The notes under the pieces are model-generated. The model had not been told where the DNA came from, ran no database searches, and was given only the letters and a program-made list of their open reading frames with translations. Below, one piece after another: positions 17,101 through 20,639 of a DNA stretch of 20,804 nt (positions are counted from its first letter, which is position 1; each line of letters begins with the position of its first letter). Origin of the DNA: Baffinella frigidus (Eukaryota; Cryptophyceae; Cryptomonadales; Baffinellaceae); contig MU646494.1 in the NCBI GenBank assembly GCA_026770585.1, positions 356,843 to 377,646 on the forward strand, read 5' to 3'. A program made the position numbers and the translations under genes.

Positions 17101-20100
17101 AGTTGCTTCCACGCAAGAGTGTAGGGCAGAGTGACCCACATGAAAAATAGTAGAATTCTACTATTTTTTAAGTTCATAAGTGGACATTCTTCCCACAAAA
17201 AAATCGAAATTTCGGAAATTTGTTACACATTCCGTGTGAACTGGCTTGTTTTCCCAGGTCAGCCCTACACTTTTGCGTGGTTATGGGGAAGAACCGCGTG
17301 AAAACGCGCGATTTCTCCAAAAGTTGACTTAAGCCTCCAGCAGACTTGACTTTTGCGATTGACCCCCTTCCCATGTAGCGTAGCCGGTGACGCGGGTGCG
17401 TCAACCTGAGCGGTTTCGAACGTGGACGTTTTCGCAGCTGCCTCGTCAACTTACACGTAAGTTGACGTAGCTGCCTCGTCAACTTACGTCACTTCGTAGC
17501 TGCCTCGTTAACTTACGTCACTAACGTGGACGCTTGCCACTCGAGGCTGGAAAGGGGGGCATTTTAAATGTGTGGTTGTAAACTTTTGTACGAGACTCAG
17601 GTTGTGGCGGCCGGGCACTACTCCTCAAATGCTACGAAAATTACTTCACACATGTTTGCTTTACTATTCCTAGTATGACCCACCATATGGTCCAGTAAGT
17701 TGACGAGTCCACTTTCGGAACTGTTCAGGTGGTTGCGGCCGGGCACTACTCACCGATGGTGCGGGACTGCTCTCCGGGCGTGGAATTCAACGCGATTCGA
17801 AGCGAATACGCCGTATGCCCCTACGGTAGGTCATCCGTAGGGGCATAGGGGGGTCCCTACGGATGTCCTAACCGACACCCTGGAATCCATCGGACCCTAC
17901 GGTAGGCCATCCGTAGGGGCATAGGGGGGTTCCTACGGATGTCCTAACCGACACCGCGCAGGTTGTGGCGGCCGGGCACTACTCTCCGATGGTGCGGGAC
18001 TGCTCTCCGGGCGTGGAATTCAAAGCGATTTGAAGCGAATACGCCGTATGCCCCTACGGTAGGCCATCCGTAGGGGCATAGGGGGGTTCCTACGGATAAG
18101 GTAACCGACACCGCGCAGGTTGTGGCGGCCGGGCACTACTCTCCGATGGTGCGCTACTGCTCTCCGGGCGTGGAATTCATGCGCTTCGAGGGGGAGTACA
18201 TGACCCGGGACTGGGAGCCTCTTCTCCAGGTCAACCTTAACACTCTTATCCGGGAAAACCTATTTTTCTTTCATTTGATGGCAATCAAAATTACTACACG
18301 AATTCTTTAATTTATTAATAAAAACGAATTGTGTAGTAATTTTCGTTGCCATCAAATGAAAAAAAAATAGGTTTCCCCGGATAAACTCCACTTAGCAGCC
18401 ACCGGGGGCTTCACGGATACAGTCCATCTAATCGATTTGTGCTATAATCTTATCCATTGCCCTCCAACCTAACCGGGATTTCGCCTTGATTTCAAGGCGA
18501 AAAGGTCCTCGGTCGCTGCTAAGTGGGCAGGGGTTCCTCGAAATTAAGTTGCGTGCCTTGCTTTCTCTCTCTGTCTCGTCCCGGCGCGTTTGACTATCAA
18601 TTAACACTACAAGGGTTACTCGAAATTAAGTTGCGTGCCTTGCTTTCTCTCTCTCGTTTGACTATCAATTTGACCATCAACTTTCAGGGGCCCTCGGGCC
18701 TATTCTATCCACACAGCGGACTTCGAAGGGATTTCGAATAACCCTTAAGCGATAAGACCTAGGATCCTACGGTAGGCAATCCGTAGGGACATAGGGGGGA
18801 GTTCTACGGATAAGGAAACGGAAAGGTGGCCCGATTTGGGCCGAAAACCCCTTCGAAGCCCGCTGTGTAGCGTACTACAATCCACTCGAGGCTAGAGATG
18901 TGACTATTTTAAAACAGGGTTTCTTTTACAAGCGAAGAAAAAAAGGCGTGTAGCAGTCTTCACACAAATGGGGGCGTTTGGTCACGTATCTGCGGGATAT
19001 CCCGCAGATACGTGACCGAGCCTGCCCGTGACAGGTACTAAATTTAACAACTCCCTTTTAGAATACTCCCTCTTCCAGCCTCAAGTGGATACAGTGTCTC
19101 ATTACCCTGAATCTCATTTCGGAACGTAACAGAACCTGATAATAAATACACTCATCTAAGCCTTGGTTTTATATCCCCAAAAGCATTATCCACCCTTGTC
19201 ATCGGCGTTGGAAGCCTTAAGATACACAACATATTCTGTTATGTTCCGAGATTAAATCGAGCGTGCCCTACGGTAGGCAACACCGTAGGGACATAGGGGT
19301 GTTCCTACGGATAAGGCAACGGAAAGTCGGTGGATTATCTACCAAAAACCGTGGCAAGTAATAACAGGTTCTCTCTCTTGTCCGGCAGACGCTAGGATGA
19401 AGAAACGCGGTTTCAGGGGCCTACAGTACCACACAGCGGGCTGCGAAGCGATTTTCGGGCTCTGGGAGCCCGAGTTTCCGTTCCCTTATCCGTAGGAACC
19501 CCCCTATGTCCCTACGGGTCGCCGTAGGGTCCTCGGTCTTATCGCTTAGGGGTTAGTCAAAACCCCTTCGAAGTCCGCCGTGTGGCTCCAATGAAGTGTC
19601 TCAAAGACCCTGAATCTCTCTCTTGTGCGGCAGACGGTCTTATCGCTTAGGGGTTACTCAAAATCCCATCGAAGTCCGCTGTGTGGAAAGCATGCATGTG
19701 GACAGAAATGAAATCATGCCCAACCTCCCACACAGCGGACGTCGAAGAGGTTTTGAATAACCCCGACATGCAGTGTCCCAATTACCCTGTGTGGCTCCAA
19801 TGCAGTGTCTCAAAGACCCTGAATCTCTTCCTCCTCCGGCAGACGCCGCCGTCGCAGCATTATCTACCGAAAATCCCTTCGTCCACACGAGGCTAACCAG
19901 GCGAACAGAATAAAACCCGGGGGCTGTACAAGTAGGGCCTATCCACAAGTGATTTATAACCGACCGACCGCTGAGCGGTCGGTAACGTGATCATTTCCCT
20001 ACAAAACTTTAAAAGTCCCTTTTATTCTGTTCGCCTGGGTAGCCTCGTCTGGGTAGCCCGCTGTGTGGCAAGTAATAACGTGTTCTCTTCCTCCTCTGGC

Positions 20101-20262
20101 AGACCCCGCCGTCACAGCGCATCCAGATCTCCAAGGAGTACGTCGAGTCGGTCCGCCCCCCCCCACTCCTGTCTTTGTCCGTGCGCCCCACCCCTCCCCT
20201 TCTTGCAGCTTGTGTTGCGTCAGCACCGTCCTGCCCTCACTGCAGCAATTCCATCTCGGAAG
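6962..20262 (+). CDS. LCYB: Lycopene beta-cyclase, plastid-targeted, split gene (C-terminus not resolved)
   Basis: The enzyme cyclises lycopene ends to beta-rings in the plastid, giving beta-carotene. Joining 6962-7364, 8957-9016, 9608-9681, 10276-10362, 12622-12681, 14185-14244, 16451-16555 and 18119-18229 gives 320 codons with no stop and phase-compatible junctions. Residues 1-19 are a signal peptide, with Phe20 after the cleavage site. Residues 148-179 hold the FAD/NAD(P) Rossmann motif (YDVALVGTGPAA, then ASVCVVGPVQ). Residues 182-189 are WPNNYGVW, diagnostic of plant-type lycopene cyclases. Spacing from there through GYGKV, RCAEYGVE and AAGHYS matches the plant enzyme closely. Exons 9 (20103-20150) and 10 (20246-20262) are tentative. 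The C-terminal ~150-200 residues expected for the family are not identified. A paralogous cyclase (epsilon-cyclase or neoxanthin-synthase-like) is possible. Confidence 0.88.
7628..7825. repeat. 30-bp direct repeats flanking the CCACTTAGCAGC element
   Basis: TGGCGCCGTCCCCCGGCTCC...CATAC at 7628-7657 and TGGCGCCGTTCCCCGGCTCC...CATGC at 7796-7825 immediately flank the element. This is far longer than a normal transposon target-site duplication. Confidence 0.75.
7657..7795. mobile_element. TIR element CCACTTAGCAGC, 139 bp, copy 1
   Basis: Ends are CCACTTAGCAGC and GCTGCTAAGTGG. A copy of the same length lies at 18388-18526 in reverse orientation. Shared internal parts are a GGATTTAGATGGAC-like segment and TATCCGTGAAGCC. 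No ORF; MITE-like. Confidence 0.8.
7920..8081. repeat. Near-perfect palindrome, 71-nt arms
   Basis: Arms 7920-7990 and 8011-8081 pair with about four mismatches around a 20-nt loop. The arms contain GGCCTGAAAATGGGGTAGTT and CCTAGGACCTCCTACCGTAG. The inner part resembles the CCTACGGTAGG blocks of other elements. It would form a very stable hairpin in the LCYB pre-mRNA. Confidence 0.9.
8215..8540 (+). repeat. ~105-bp tandem repeat with CCCTAACCC arrays and CCCCGCAGGGCC
   Basis: Three units of ACACCCAAAACCCAAACCCT, CCCCAACCCTAACCCTAACC and CGCCCCCCGCAGGGCCAAT. Each carries a CGCAG that resembles an acceptor without a coding frame after it. More units occur at 8700-8850. Confidence 0.85.
8548..8580 (+). 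repeat. Acceptor-side copies of LCYB exon 2
   Basis: After CGCGTCTCAG (8538-8547) the sequence encodes IEVKPTDPTNLI in the phase of exon 2 (VELKIADPTKLY), then diverges. A further acceptor-only remnant, CCGCGTCTCAG|GCA, ends at 8845. Both lie upstream of the intact exon. Confidence 0.7.
8869..9090 (+). repeat. Telomere-like arrays around LCYB exon 2
   Basis: CCCTAAACCCTAAACCCTC units run from 8869 to the acceptor at 8956. After the exon, CCCTAAACC and ACCTAAACCCTGAG units continue to 9090. Confidence 0.85.
8957..9016 (+). CDS. LCYB: LCYB exon 2 (60 nt): start of the Rossmann motif
   Basis: After AACGCAG the frame completes Gly135 and reads VELKIADPTKLYDVALVGT, ending with the first base of the second glycine codon (GGGACA G|GTCCTA). 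This is the beta-1 strand and first glycine of the dinucleotide-binding fold. The donor GTCCTA is weak and still looks like coding sequence (Gly-Pro). A second copy at 9244-9300 continues straight into exon 3-like sequence. Confidence 0.85.
9091..9241. mobile_element. Foldback element, core family GCAACGAAAATTACTACACA, copy c
   Basis: Perfect ends AGATCTCATC/GATGAGATCT and ~60-nt arms. Inner core is GGCAAAGAAATTTACTACAC; outer arms (CGAGTATTTATGATAAATAC) are specific to this copy yet nearly perfect complements. It sits in intron 2 between the intact exon 2 and its decayed second copy. Confidence 0.88.
9244..9300 (+). repeat. Decayed copy of fused exon 2-exon 3 (intronless junction)
   Basis: Encodes DPAKLNDMALVGTGPATI without interruption. 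Its first part matches the end of exon 2 (DPTKLYDVALVGTG) and its last 15 nt (GTCCTGCCACCATCG) match the start of exon 3 (GCCCCGCCGCCATCG). So one copy inside intron 2 spans the place where the intron now lies. Confidence 0.75.
9300..9606 (+). repeat. Telomere-like (CCCCAAA/CCCTAAA/CCCCACA)n array to the exon 3 acceptor
   Basis: About 300 bp of degenerate CCCCAAAC, CCCTAAAC and CCCCACAC units, plus TAATCCATAATCCATAATCC. The array ends in CCAAACCCAG, which is the exon 3 acceptor. Confidence 0.9.
9608..9681 (+). CDS. LCYB: LCYB exon 3 (74 nt): Rossmann helix and beta-2 strand
   Basis: Completes the split glycine and encodes PAAIALAAELGRAGASVCVV, then GPVQ. With exon 2 it forms the G-T-G-P-A motif and the hydrophobic VCVV strand. 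Donor CAG|GTATAT. A tail copy with its own GTATCC donor lies 190 nt downstream. Confidence 0.88.
9682..9832 (+). repeat. Intron 3 satellite, unit about GGTGTGTAACGTAGTTATATAC
   Basis: Begins at the exon 3 donor as GTATATACAGTATATACGGTA and passes into ~22-bp units with the motif GTGTGTAACGYAGTTATA. It ends at the tail copy of exon 3. Confidence 0.85.
9833..9871 (+). repeat. Tail copy of LCYB exon 3 with donor
   Basis: AGGGCTGGGGCGTCGGTGTG...CCCGTGCAG is identical to the last 39 nt of exon 3 and is followed by GTATCC. No acceptor precedes it. Confidence 0.9.
9874..9960. mobile_element. Left part of a CCACACRGTGGGC element
   Basis: CCACACAGTGGGCTTCGAGG followed by GGCCGAACTTCCGGGCG and TACGTGACCAATTTGCAC matches the more complete element at 13706-13850. 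The right end is replaced by the head copy of exon 4. Confidence 0.55.
9964..10190 (+). repeat. Two acceptor-side copies of LCYB exon 4
   Basis: Copy 1 (9964-10019) encodes WPNNYGVWRDEGEELGRP and has no clear CAG. Copy 2 (10133-10190) follows CATCAG and encodes GAWPNNYGVWRDEWEELGRP. Both then break into TGTAAAGCG satellite with an early stop. They differ from the intact exon at a few codons (R/S, R/L), so they are diverged. Confidence 0.88.
10020..10262 (+). repeat. Intron 3 satellite TGTAAAGCGA
   Basis: About a dozen TTGTAAAGCGA / GTGTAAAGCGA units fill the gaps after each truncated copy of exon 4 and stop just before the intact exon's acceptor. This satellite is not seen elsewhere in the window. 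Confidence 0.85.
10276..10362 (+). CDS. LCYB: LCYB exon 4 (87 nt): WPNNYGVW motif
   Basis: After TTCAG it encodes GAWPNNYGVWSDEWEELGLP, then DSCVEESFL (29 codons, phase 0 at both ends), with donor CTG|GTGCGC. WPNNYGVW followed by DE is the signature of lycopene beta/epsilon cyclases and is the strongest evidence for the family call. Of three copies of this exon head it is the only one that continues to a donor. Confidence 0.92.
10430..10447 (+). repeat. Tail copy of LCYB exon 4 with donor
   Basis: TGCGTGGAGCGCTTTCTG followed by GTGCTG matches the last codons of exon 4 (CVEESFL) with a 3-nt loss. It lies downstream of the intact exon. Confidence 0.6.
10727..10822. repeat. ~50-bp tandem duplication
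   Basis: CAGAGAGCTCCCTGTAAATG, CCATATCCGATTCCGGACAT and TTGACG occur twice in direct tandem with two or three differences. Confidence 0.9.
10905..11020. repeat. Imperfect inverted repeat
   Basis: ACCAGAATCTGTCC near 10908 and ACAGATTCTGTCCTGGT near 10999 face each other. TAAGATAGC occurs twice between them. Possibly a decayed foldback element. Confidence 0.4.
11700..12615 (+). repeat. Intron 4 satellite AGTATTAAAGTGCGGTC
   Basis: Roughly 20 units of about 33 bp with the pattern AGTATTAAAGYGCGGTCKTG and TCC(GACTATT). Some units continue into CTGCAG/CTCCAG plus the first bases of exon 5, so the unit appears to derive from the 3' end of the intron including its acceptor. Confidence 0.85.
11871..12423 (+). 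repeat. Acceptor-side copies of LCYB exon 5
   Basis: Head copies begin at 11871 (TTGAGGCGGATGACCAT), 12005 and 12280 (TCGATCACCA, after CAG), 12080 (TCGACGCGGATCACCATCTC, after AAG) and 12364 (full-length-like, coding STRTTIPKGESTSIPSADY, after CCG instead of CAG). All lie upstream of the intact exon and show graded decay. Confidence 0.8.
12622..12681 (+). CDS. LCYB: LCYB exon 5 (60 nt)
   Basis: After CCTGCAG it encodes STRITISKGESISIPRGYGK (20 codons, phase 0), with donor AAG|GTGCGC. It corresponds to the segment between the WPNNYGVW-DE region and the conserved Y-G-R-V motif of lycopene cyclases, and its length differs by only one residue from the plant enzyme. It is the only one of the copies with both CAG acceptor and GT donor intact. 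Confidence 0.85.
12684..12895 (+). repeat. Intron 5 satellite GCGAAAGTTGACAG
   Basis: About a dozen units of GCGAAAGTTGACAG, starting two bases after the exon 5 donor and restarting after the tail copy of exon 5. The unit is the first 14 nt or so of the intron itself. Confidence 0.88.
12791..12828 (+). repeat. Tail copy of LCYB exon 5 with donor
   Basis: AGGGCGAGTCGATCAGCATC...GGTTACGGCAAG, then GTGCGCGAAAGTTGACAG, repeats the last 38 nt of exon 5 plus the first part of intron 5 with one synonymous change. No acceptor precedes it. Confidence 0.9.
13097..13237. mobile_element. Foldback element, core family GCAACGAAAATTACTACACA, copy d
   Basis: Ends TAATCTCCAT/ATGGAGATTA. Inner core GGTAACGAAATTTACTACAC and its complement. 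Copy-specific outer arms ACAAGTATTAATTAATTGCT pair with their partner. Confidence 0.88.
13245..13470. repeat. ACCCTCCACACATACTC direct repeats
   Basis: ACGTACCCTCCACACATACT and ACCTACCCTCCACACATACT occur about 80 bp apart with CGGCCGGCCCC-type followers. GTTAGGGTAGGTCCACTGTA occurs at about 13439 and again at about 13688. Confidence 0.65.
13480..13600 (+). repeat. Tandem GGGGTTAGGGAGTAAATGGTTGTA
   Basis: Four units of about 24-27 bp. Intron 5. Confidence 0.9.
13706..13850. mobile_element. CCACACGGTGGGCTACGAAG TIR element
   Basis: Begins CCACACGGTGGGCTACGAAG and ends TTCGTAGTCCACCGTGTGG, about 145 bp. A left-end relative is at 9874 and a right end (CTCGTAGTCCACCGTGTGG) is at about 13056-13074. 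No ORF. Confidence 0.75.
13872..14030 (+). repeat. Intron 5 satellite CGGTAATCAACTTAGA
   Basis: About ten 16-bp units with small changes, ending in TAGATGATGATATGATGATG. Found only here. Confidence 0.9.
14070..14175 (+). repeat. Telomere-like (CCCTCAA)n array before LCYB exon 6
   Basis: About thirteen near-perfect CCCTCAA units, then CCCCGGGGCCGCAG, the exon 6 acceptor. Confidence 0.92.
14185..14244 (+). CDS. LCYB: LCYB exon 6 (60 nt)
   Basis: After GCCGCAG it encodes VSGAKTREVLLGRCAEYGVE (20 codons, phase 0), with donor GAG|GTACGG. It aligns residue for residue in length with the V-x-R-x-x-L/LL-x-R/K-C-x-x-x-G-V segment following the Y-G-R motif of lycopene cyclases. The other copies of this exon lack an acceptor, so this first one is the natural choice. 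Confidence 0.87.
14267..14477. mobile_element. CCACTCGAGG TIR element, 211 bp, copy 1
   Basis: Ends CCACTCGAGGCCAGA and TCTAGCCTCGAGTGG. A 207-bp copy lies at 18882-19088 and a truncated one at 17537. Central palindrome GGTCACGTATCTAGGGAAAT...GTGACC. It separates exon 6 from its first tail copy. Confidence 0.85.
14481..15060 (+). repeat. Four donor-side copies of LCYB exon 6
   Basis: Copy at 14481-14540 is full length (VSGAKTRGVLLGRCAEHGVE) but has GGGG instead of an acceptor, because the preceding sequence is a TIR element. Copies at 14662-14691, 14857-14886 and 15031-15060 keep only the last 30 nt (GRCA/GRCAEYGVE). Each is followed by GTACGG, GTCTGG or GTCCGC. Confidence 0.88.
14555..14925 (+). 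repeat. 195-bp tandem duplication with CAAGTGTAGCAGTGTCTTGA units
   Basis: The segment with CAAGTGTAGCAGTGTCTTGA, TCGTGTGTCTAATATTGTC and the exon 6 tail is repeated at 195-bp spacing. Smaller CAAGCACCCAAGTGTAG units recur to about 15030. Frames on the minus strand across it are repeat-derived. Confidence 0.85.
15076..15214. mobile_element. TIR element with CACAAAAGTGGGCTTCGCA ends
   Basis: Left end CACAAAAGTGGGCTTCGCAA and right end TGCGAAGCCCACTGTGTG, about 135 bp, directly abutting the next element at 15215. Related to but distinct from the CCACACAGCGG family. Confidence 0.65.
15215..15371. mobile_element. CCACACAGCGG TIR element, complete, 157 bp
   Basis: CCACACAGCGGGCTACGAAG at the left and CCCTTTGAAGTCTGCTATGT at the right. 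The interior has ACTTTCCGTTACCTTATCCG and TAGGAACCCCCCTATGTCCC. MITE-like. Confidence 0.8.
15460..15645. repeat. TTCGGGT units and telomere-like CCCTAAAC/CCCTACAC before first exon 7 copy
   Basis: TATTCGGGTGTGTTCGGGTG around 15465-15500, then CCCTAAACCCTACACCCC and related units up to ACCCTACGCAG at 15648. Confidence 0.7.
15649..16245 (+). repeat. Three acceptor-side copies of LCYB exon 7
   Basis: Copies start at 15649 (after CGCAG), 15961 (after GCTAG) and 16171 (after GCTAG). They encode VLEGIVEEVTHGDGLPGSN, VLEGIEVTHGSGLPGSNNG (a 6-nt in-frame loss) and VLEGIVEEVTHGSGLPGSNN. Each then dissolves into CCCTCAACCCTA-type repeats. All are upstream of the intact exon. Confidence 0.9.
15718..16168 (+). 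repeat. CCCTACA and CCCGAATAAA arrays, duplicated block
   Basis: (CCCTACA)n with about twelve units, then AATAAACCCGAATAAACCCG units. The block from CACACACCCTACACCCTAAT to CACACGCTAG is repeated at 15830-15960 and 16078-16170 together with the exon 7 head. Confidence 0.88.
16246..16450 (+). repeat. Telomere-like (CCCTAAA/CCATAACCCCTAATCC)n array to the exon 7 acceptor
   Basis: CCTAATCCTAAACCCTAAAC units and variants run into ACCCTAACCCCCAG, the acceptor of exon 7. Confidence 0.88.
16451..16555 (+). CDS. LCYB: LCYB exon 7 (105 nt)
   Basis: Encodes VLEGIVEEVTHGSGLPGSNN, then GLRLTGGTELQCRVP (35 codons, phase 0), with donor CCG|GTACAG. It matches the segment between the R-C-x-x-x-G-V motif and the A-x-G motif of lycopene cyclases in length. 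It is the only copy with both ends; three head copies precede and at least two tail copies follow. Confidence 0.87.
16669..16735 (+). repeat. (GA)n microsatellite
   Basis: About 65 bp of GAGAGA with AAAGAG interruptions, lying between the intact exon 7 and its first tail copy. Confidence 0.95.
16733..17045 (+). repeat. Donor-side copies of LCYB exon 7 and donor satellite
   Basis: Tail copies at 16733-16788 (GSNNGMRLTGGTELQCRVP) and about 16902-16943 are each followed by GTACAG. Around them CGTCCCGGTACAGTCCGAAC and CGTCCCGGTCAACTCCGAAC recur about seven times, so the donor junction itself has become the unit of a satellite. Confidence 0.88.
17046..17600 (+). other. Rest of LCYB intron 7, left part
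   Basis: Contains a short hairpin AAATAGTAGAATTCTACTATTT (17144-17167 region), GTAGCTGCCTCGTCAACTTACG repeats at 17430-17525 and a truncated CCACTCGAGG element at 17537-17590 that ends next to the first exon 8 head copy. No gene. Confidence 0.6.
17601..18025 (+). repeat. Three acceptor-side copies of LCYB exon 8
   Basis: Copies start at 17601 (after CTCAG; VVAAGHYS only), 17729 (after TTCAG) and 17962 (after CGCAG). The last two encode VVAAGHYSPMVRDCSPGVEF, with Asp where the intact exon has Tyr, then run on in diverged form (NAIRSEY versus MRFEGEY) into element sequence. Spacing is 233 and 157 bp. Confidence 0.9.
17812..18110. repeat. CCTACGGTAGGCCATCCGTAGG element blocks, three copies
   Basis: CCCCTACGGTAGGYCATCCG and TAGGGGCATAGGGGGG blocks at 17818, 17893 and 18050, each following or separating exon 8 head copies. 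They match the inside of the CCACACAGCGG family in reverse orientation. Confidence 0.8.
18119..18229 (+). CDS. LCYB: LCYB exon 8 (111 nt)
   Basis: After CGCGCAG it encodes VVAAGHYSPMVRYCSPGVEF, then MRFEGEYMTRDWEPLLQ (37 codons, phase 0), with donor CAG|GTCAAC. AAGHYSPMVRY sits where lycopene cyclases have the V-L-D-A-T-G motif, though the Asp is not conserved here. It is the fourth and only complete copy. After it the gene is hard to follow. Confidence 0.82.
18247..18383. mobile_element. Foldback element, core family GCAACGAAAATTACTACACA, copy e
   Basis: Ends TATCCGGG/CCCCGGATA. Inner core GGCAATCAAAATTACTACAC with its complement, and copy-specific outer arms AAAACCTATTTTTCTTTCAT. Begins 18 nt after the exon 8 donor. 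Confidence 0.9.
18388..18526. mobile_element. TIR element CCACTTAGCAGC, 139 bp, copy 2
   Basis: CCACTTAGCAGC and GCTGCTAAGTGG ends. Same length as the copy at 7657 and reversed relative to it. Internal GATTTCAAGGCGAAA-type hairpin near the right end. Confidence 0.85.
18531..18672. repeat. ~80-bp tandem duplication
   Basis: CTCGAAATTAAGTTGCGTGC, CTTGCTTTCTCTCTCT and GTTTGACTATCAATT occur twice. The related complement TGATGGTCAAATTGATAGT is tandemly repeated at 20345-20385. Confidence 0.85.
18709..18870. mobile_element. CCACACAGCGG TIR element, reverse orientation
   Basis: CCACACAGCGGACTTCGAAG at the left and CTTCGAAGCCCGCTGTGTAG at the right, interior reverse-complementary to the copy at 15215. 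Confidence 0.8.
18882..19088. mobile_element. CCACTCGAGG TIR element, 207 bp, copy 2
   Basis: Ends CCACTCGAGGCTAGA and TCCAGCCTCAAGTGG. The central 38-bp palindrome GGTCACGTATCTGCGGGATA...GTGACC differs from copy 1 at both arms in compensating fashion. Confidence 0.87.
19255..19325. repeat. CCTACGGTAGGC block
   Basis: CCCTACGGTAGGCAACACCG, TAGGGACATAGGGG and TTCCTACGGATAAGGCAACG: internal part of the CCACACAGCGG family without termini. Confidence 0.6.
19388..19870 (+). repeat. Acceptor-side copies of tentative LCYB exon 9
   Basis: The context TCTCTCTTSTBCGGCAG|ACG or TTCCTCCTCCGGCAG|ACGCCGCCGTCGCAG occurs at 19388, 19636 and 19846. It recurs with the longer open frame at 20103. The first copies last only a few codons before element sequence. 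Confidence 0.6.
19429..19585. mobile_element. CCACACAGCGG TIR element, complete
   Basis: CCACACAGCGGGCTGCGAAG to CTTCGAAGTCCGCCGTGTGG, 157 bp, same orientation as 15215. Further loose ends of the family lie at 19664-19685, 19729-19765 and 20058-20068. Confidence 0.8.
19887..20055. mobile_element. TIR element GAGGCTAACCAGGCGAACAG
   Basis: Left CGAGGCTAACCAGGCGAACA and right TTCTGTTCGCCTGGGTAGCC form ~27-nt inverted repeats. The interior has a perfect hairpin ACCGACCGCTGAGCGGTCGGT. Only copy in the window. Confidence 0.75.
20103..20150 (+). CDS. LCYB: Tentative LCYB exon 9 (48 nt)
   Basis: After CTCTGGCAG a frame continuing phase 0 from exon 8 reads TPPSQRIQISKEYVES and meets a GTCCGC donor. 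The upstream acceptor-side copies argue that this is a genuine exon by the pattern of this gene. I cannot align it with a conserved cyclase motif. Confidence 0.45.
20246..20262 (+). CDS. LCYB: Tentative LCYB microexon 10 (17 nt)
   Basis: ACTGCAG|CAATTCCATCTCGGAAG|GTAACT would code QFHLG plus two bases. Two later copies (direct at 20640-20656, inverted near the right edge) have ATAACT in place of the donor. Acceptor tracts before the copies are C/T-rich and similar. Length and function are unverified. Confidence 0.35.
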
Positions 20263-20399
20263 GTAACTGAATCAGTTCCTTTTCAACACGCGGTTGCATA
20301 GGAGAAACTAGTAAGGGGCGGTCCGCCCCCCGCCCGGGGATCAATTTGATGGTCAAATTGATAGTTGATGGTCAAATTGATAGTCTTCTCCCGCCCCCT

Positions 20400-20639
20400 C
20401 ATGTCTGTGATGTGTCAACTCCGTGCCCTGCCCTTCCTCCAGCATTTTTTGTGCCCTCTCCCACACACCAACGCTCTCTCCCTCGCCCCCCCACACCCTC
20501 TCCACCCCCCTCTCTCCCACACACACACACCCTCTCTCTGCCTCTCCCACCCTCCCCCCATCTGTCCCTCTCTGACCCATACCCACTCTGTCTGCCTCTC
20601 GCCCACACCCCCTCTCGCCCAGCCCTACCCTTCCTGCAG
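20400..20639 (+). repeat. C/T-rich microsatellite tract with repeated CTTCCTSCAG acceptors
   Basis: CTCTCCCACACACAC and CCTCTCTCTGCC repeats between GCCCTTCCTCCAG (20443) and CTACCCTTCCTGCAG (20639). It looks like an expanded polypyrimidine tract between two acceptor copies. Confidence 0.75.

Noticed and set aside
16599-17124. Plus-strand frames of 125-149 codons after exon 7
   Set aside because: They run through a (GA)n tract and the donor satellite of exon 7; the cyclase-like words in them come from exon 7 tail copies.
20103-20150. TPPSQRIQISKEYVES as the cyclase LEETSLVA-type motif
   Set aside because: Only a weak S-x-R-I likeness; the acidic residues of the motif are not present, so no motif is claimed.
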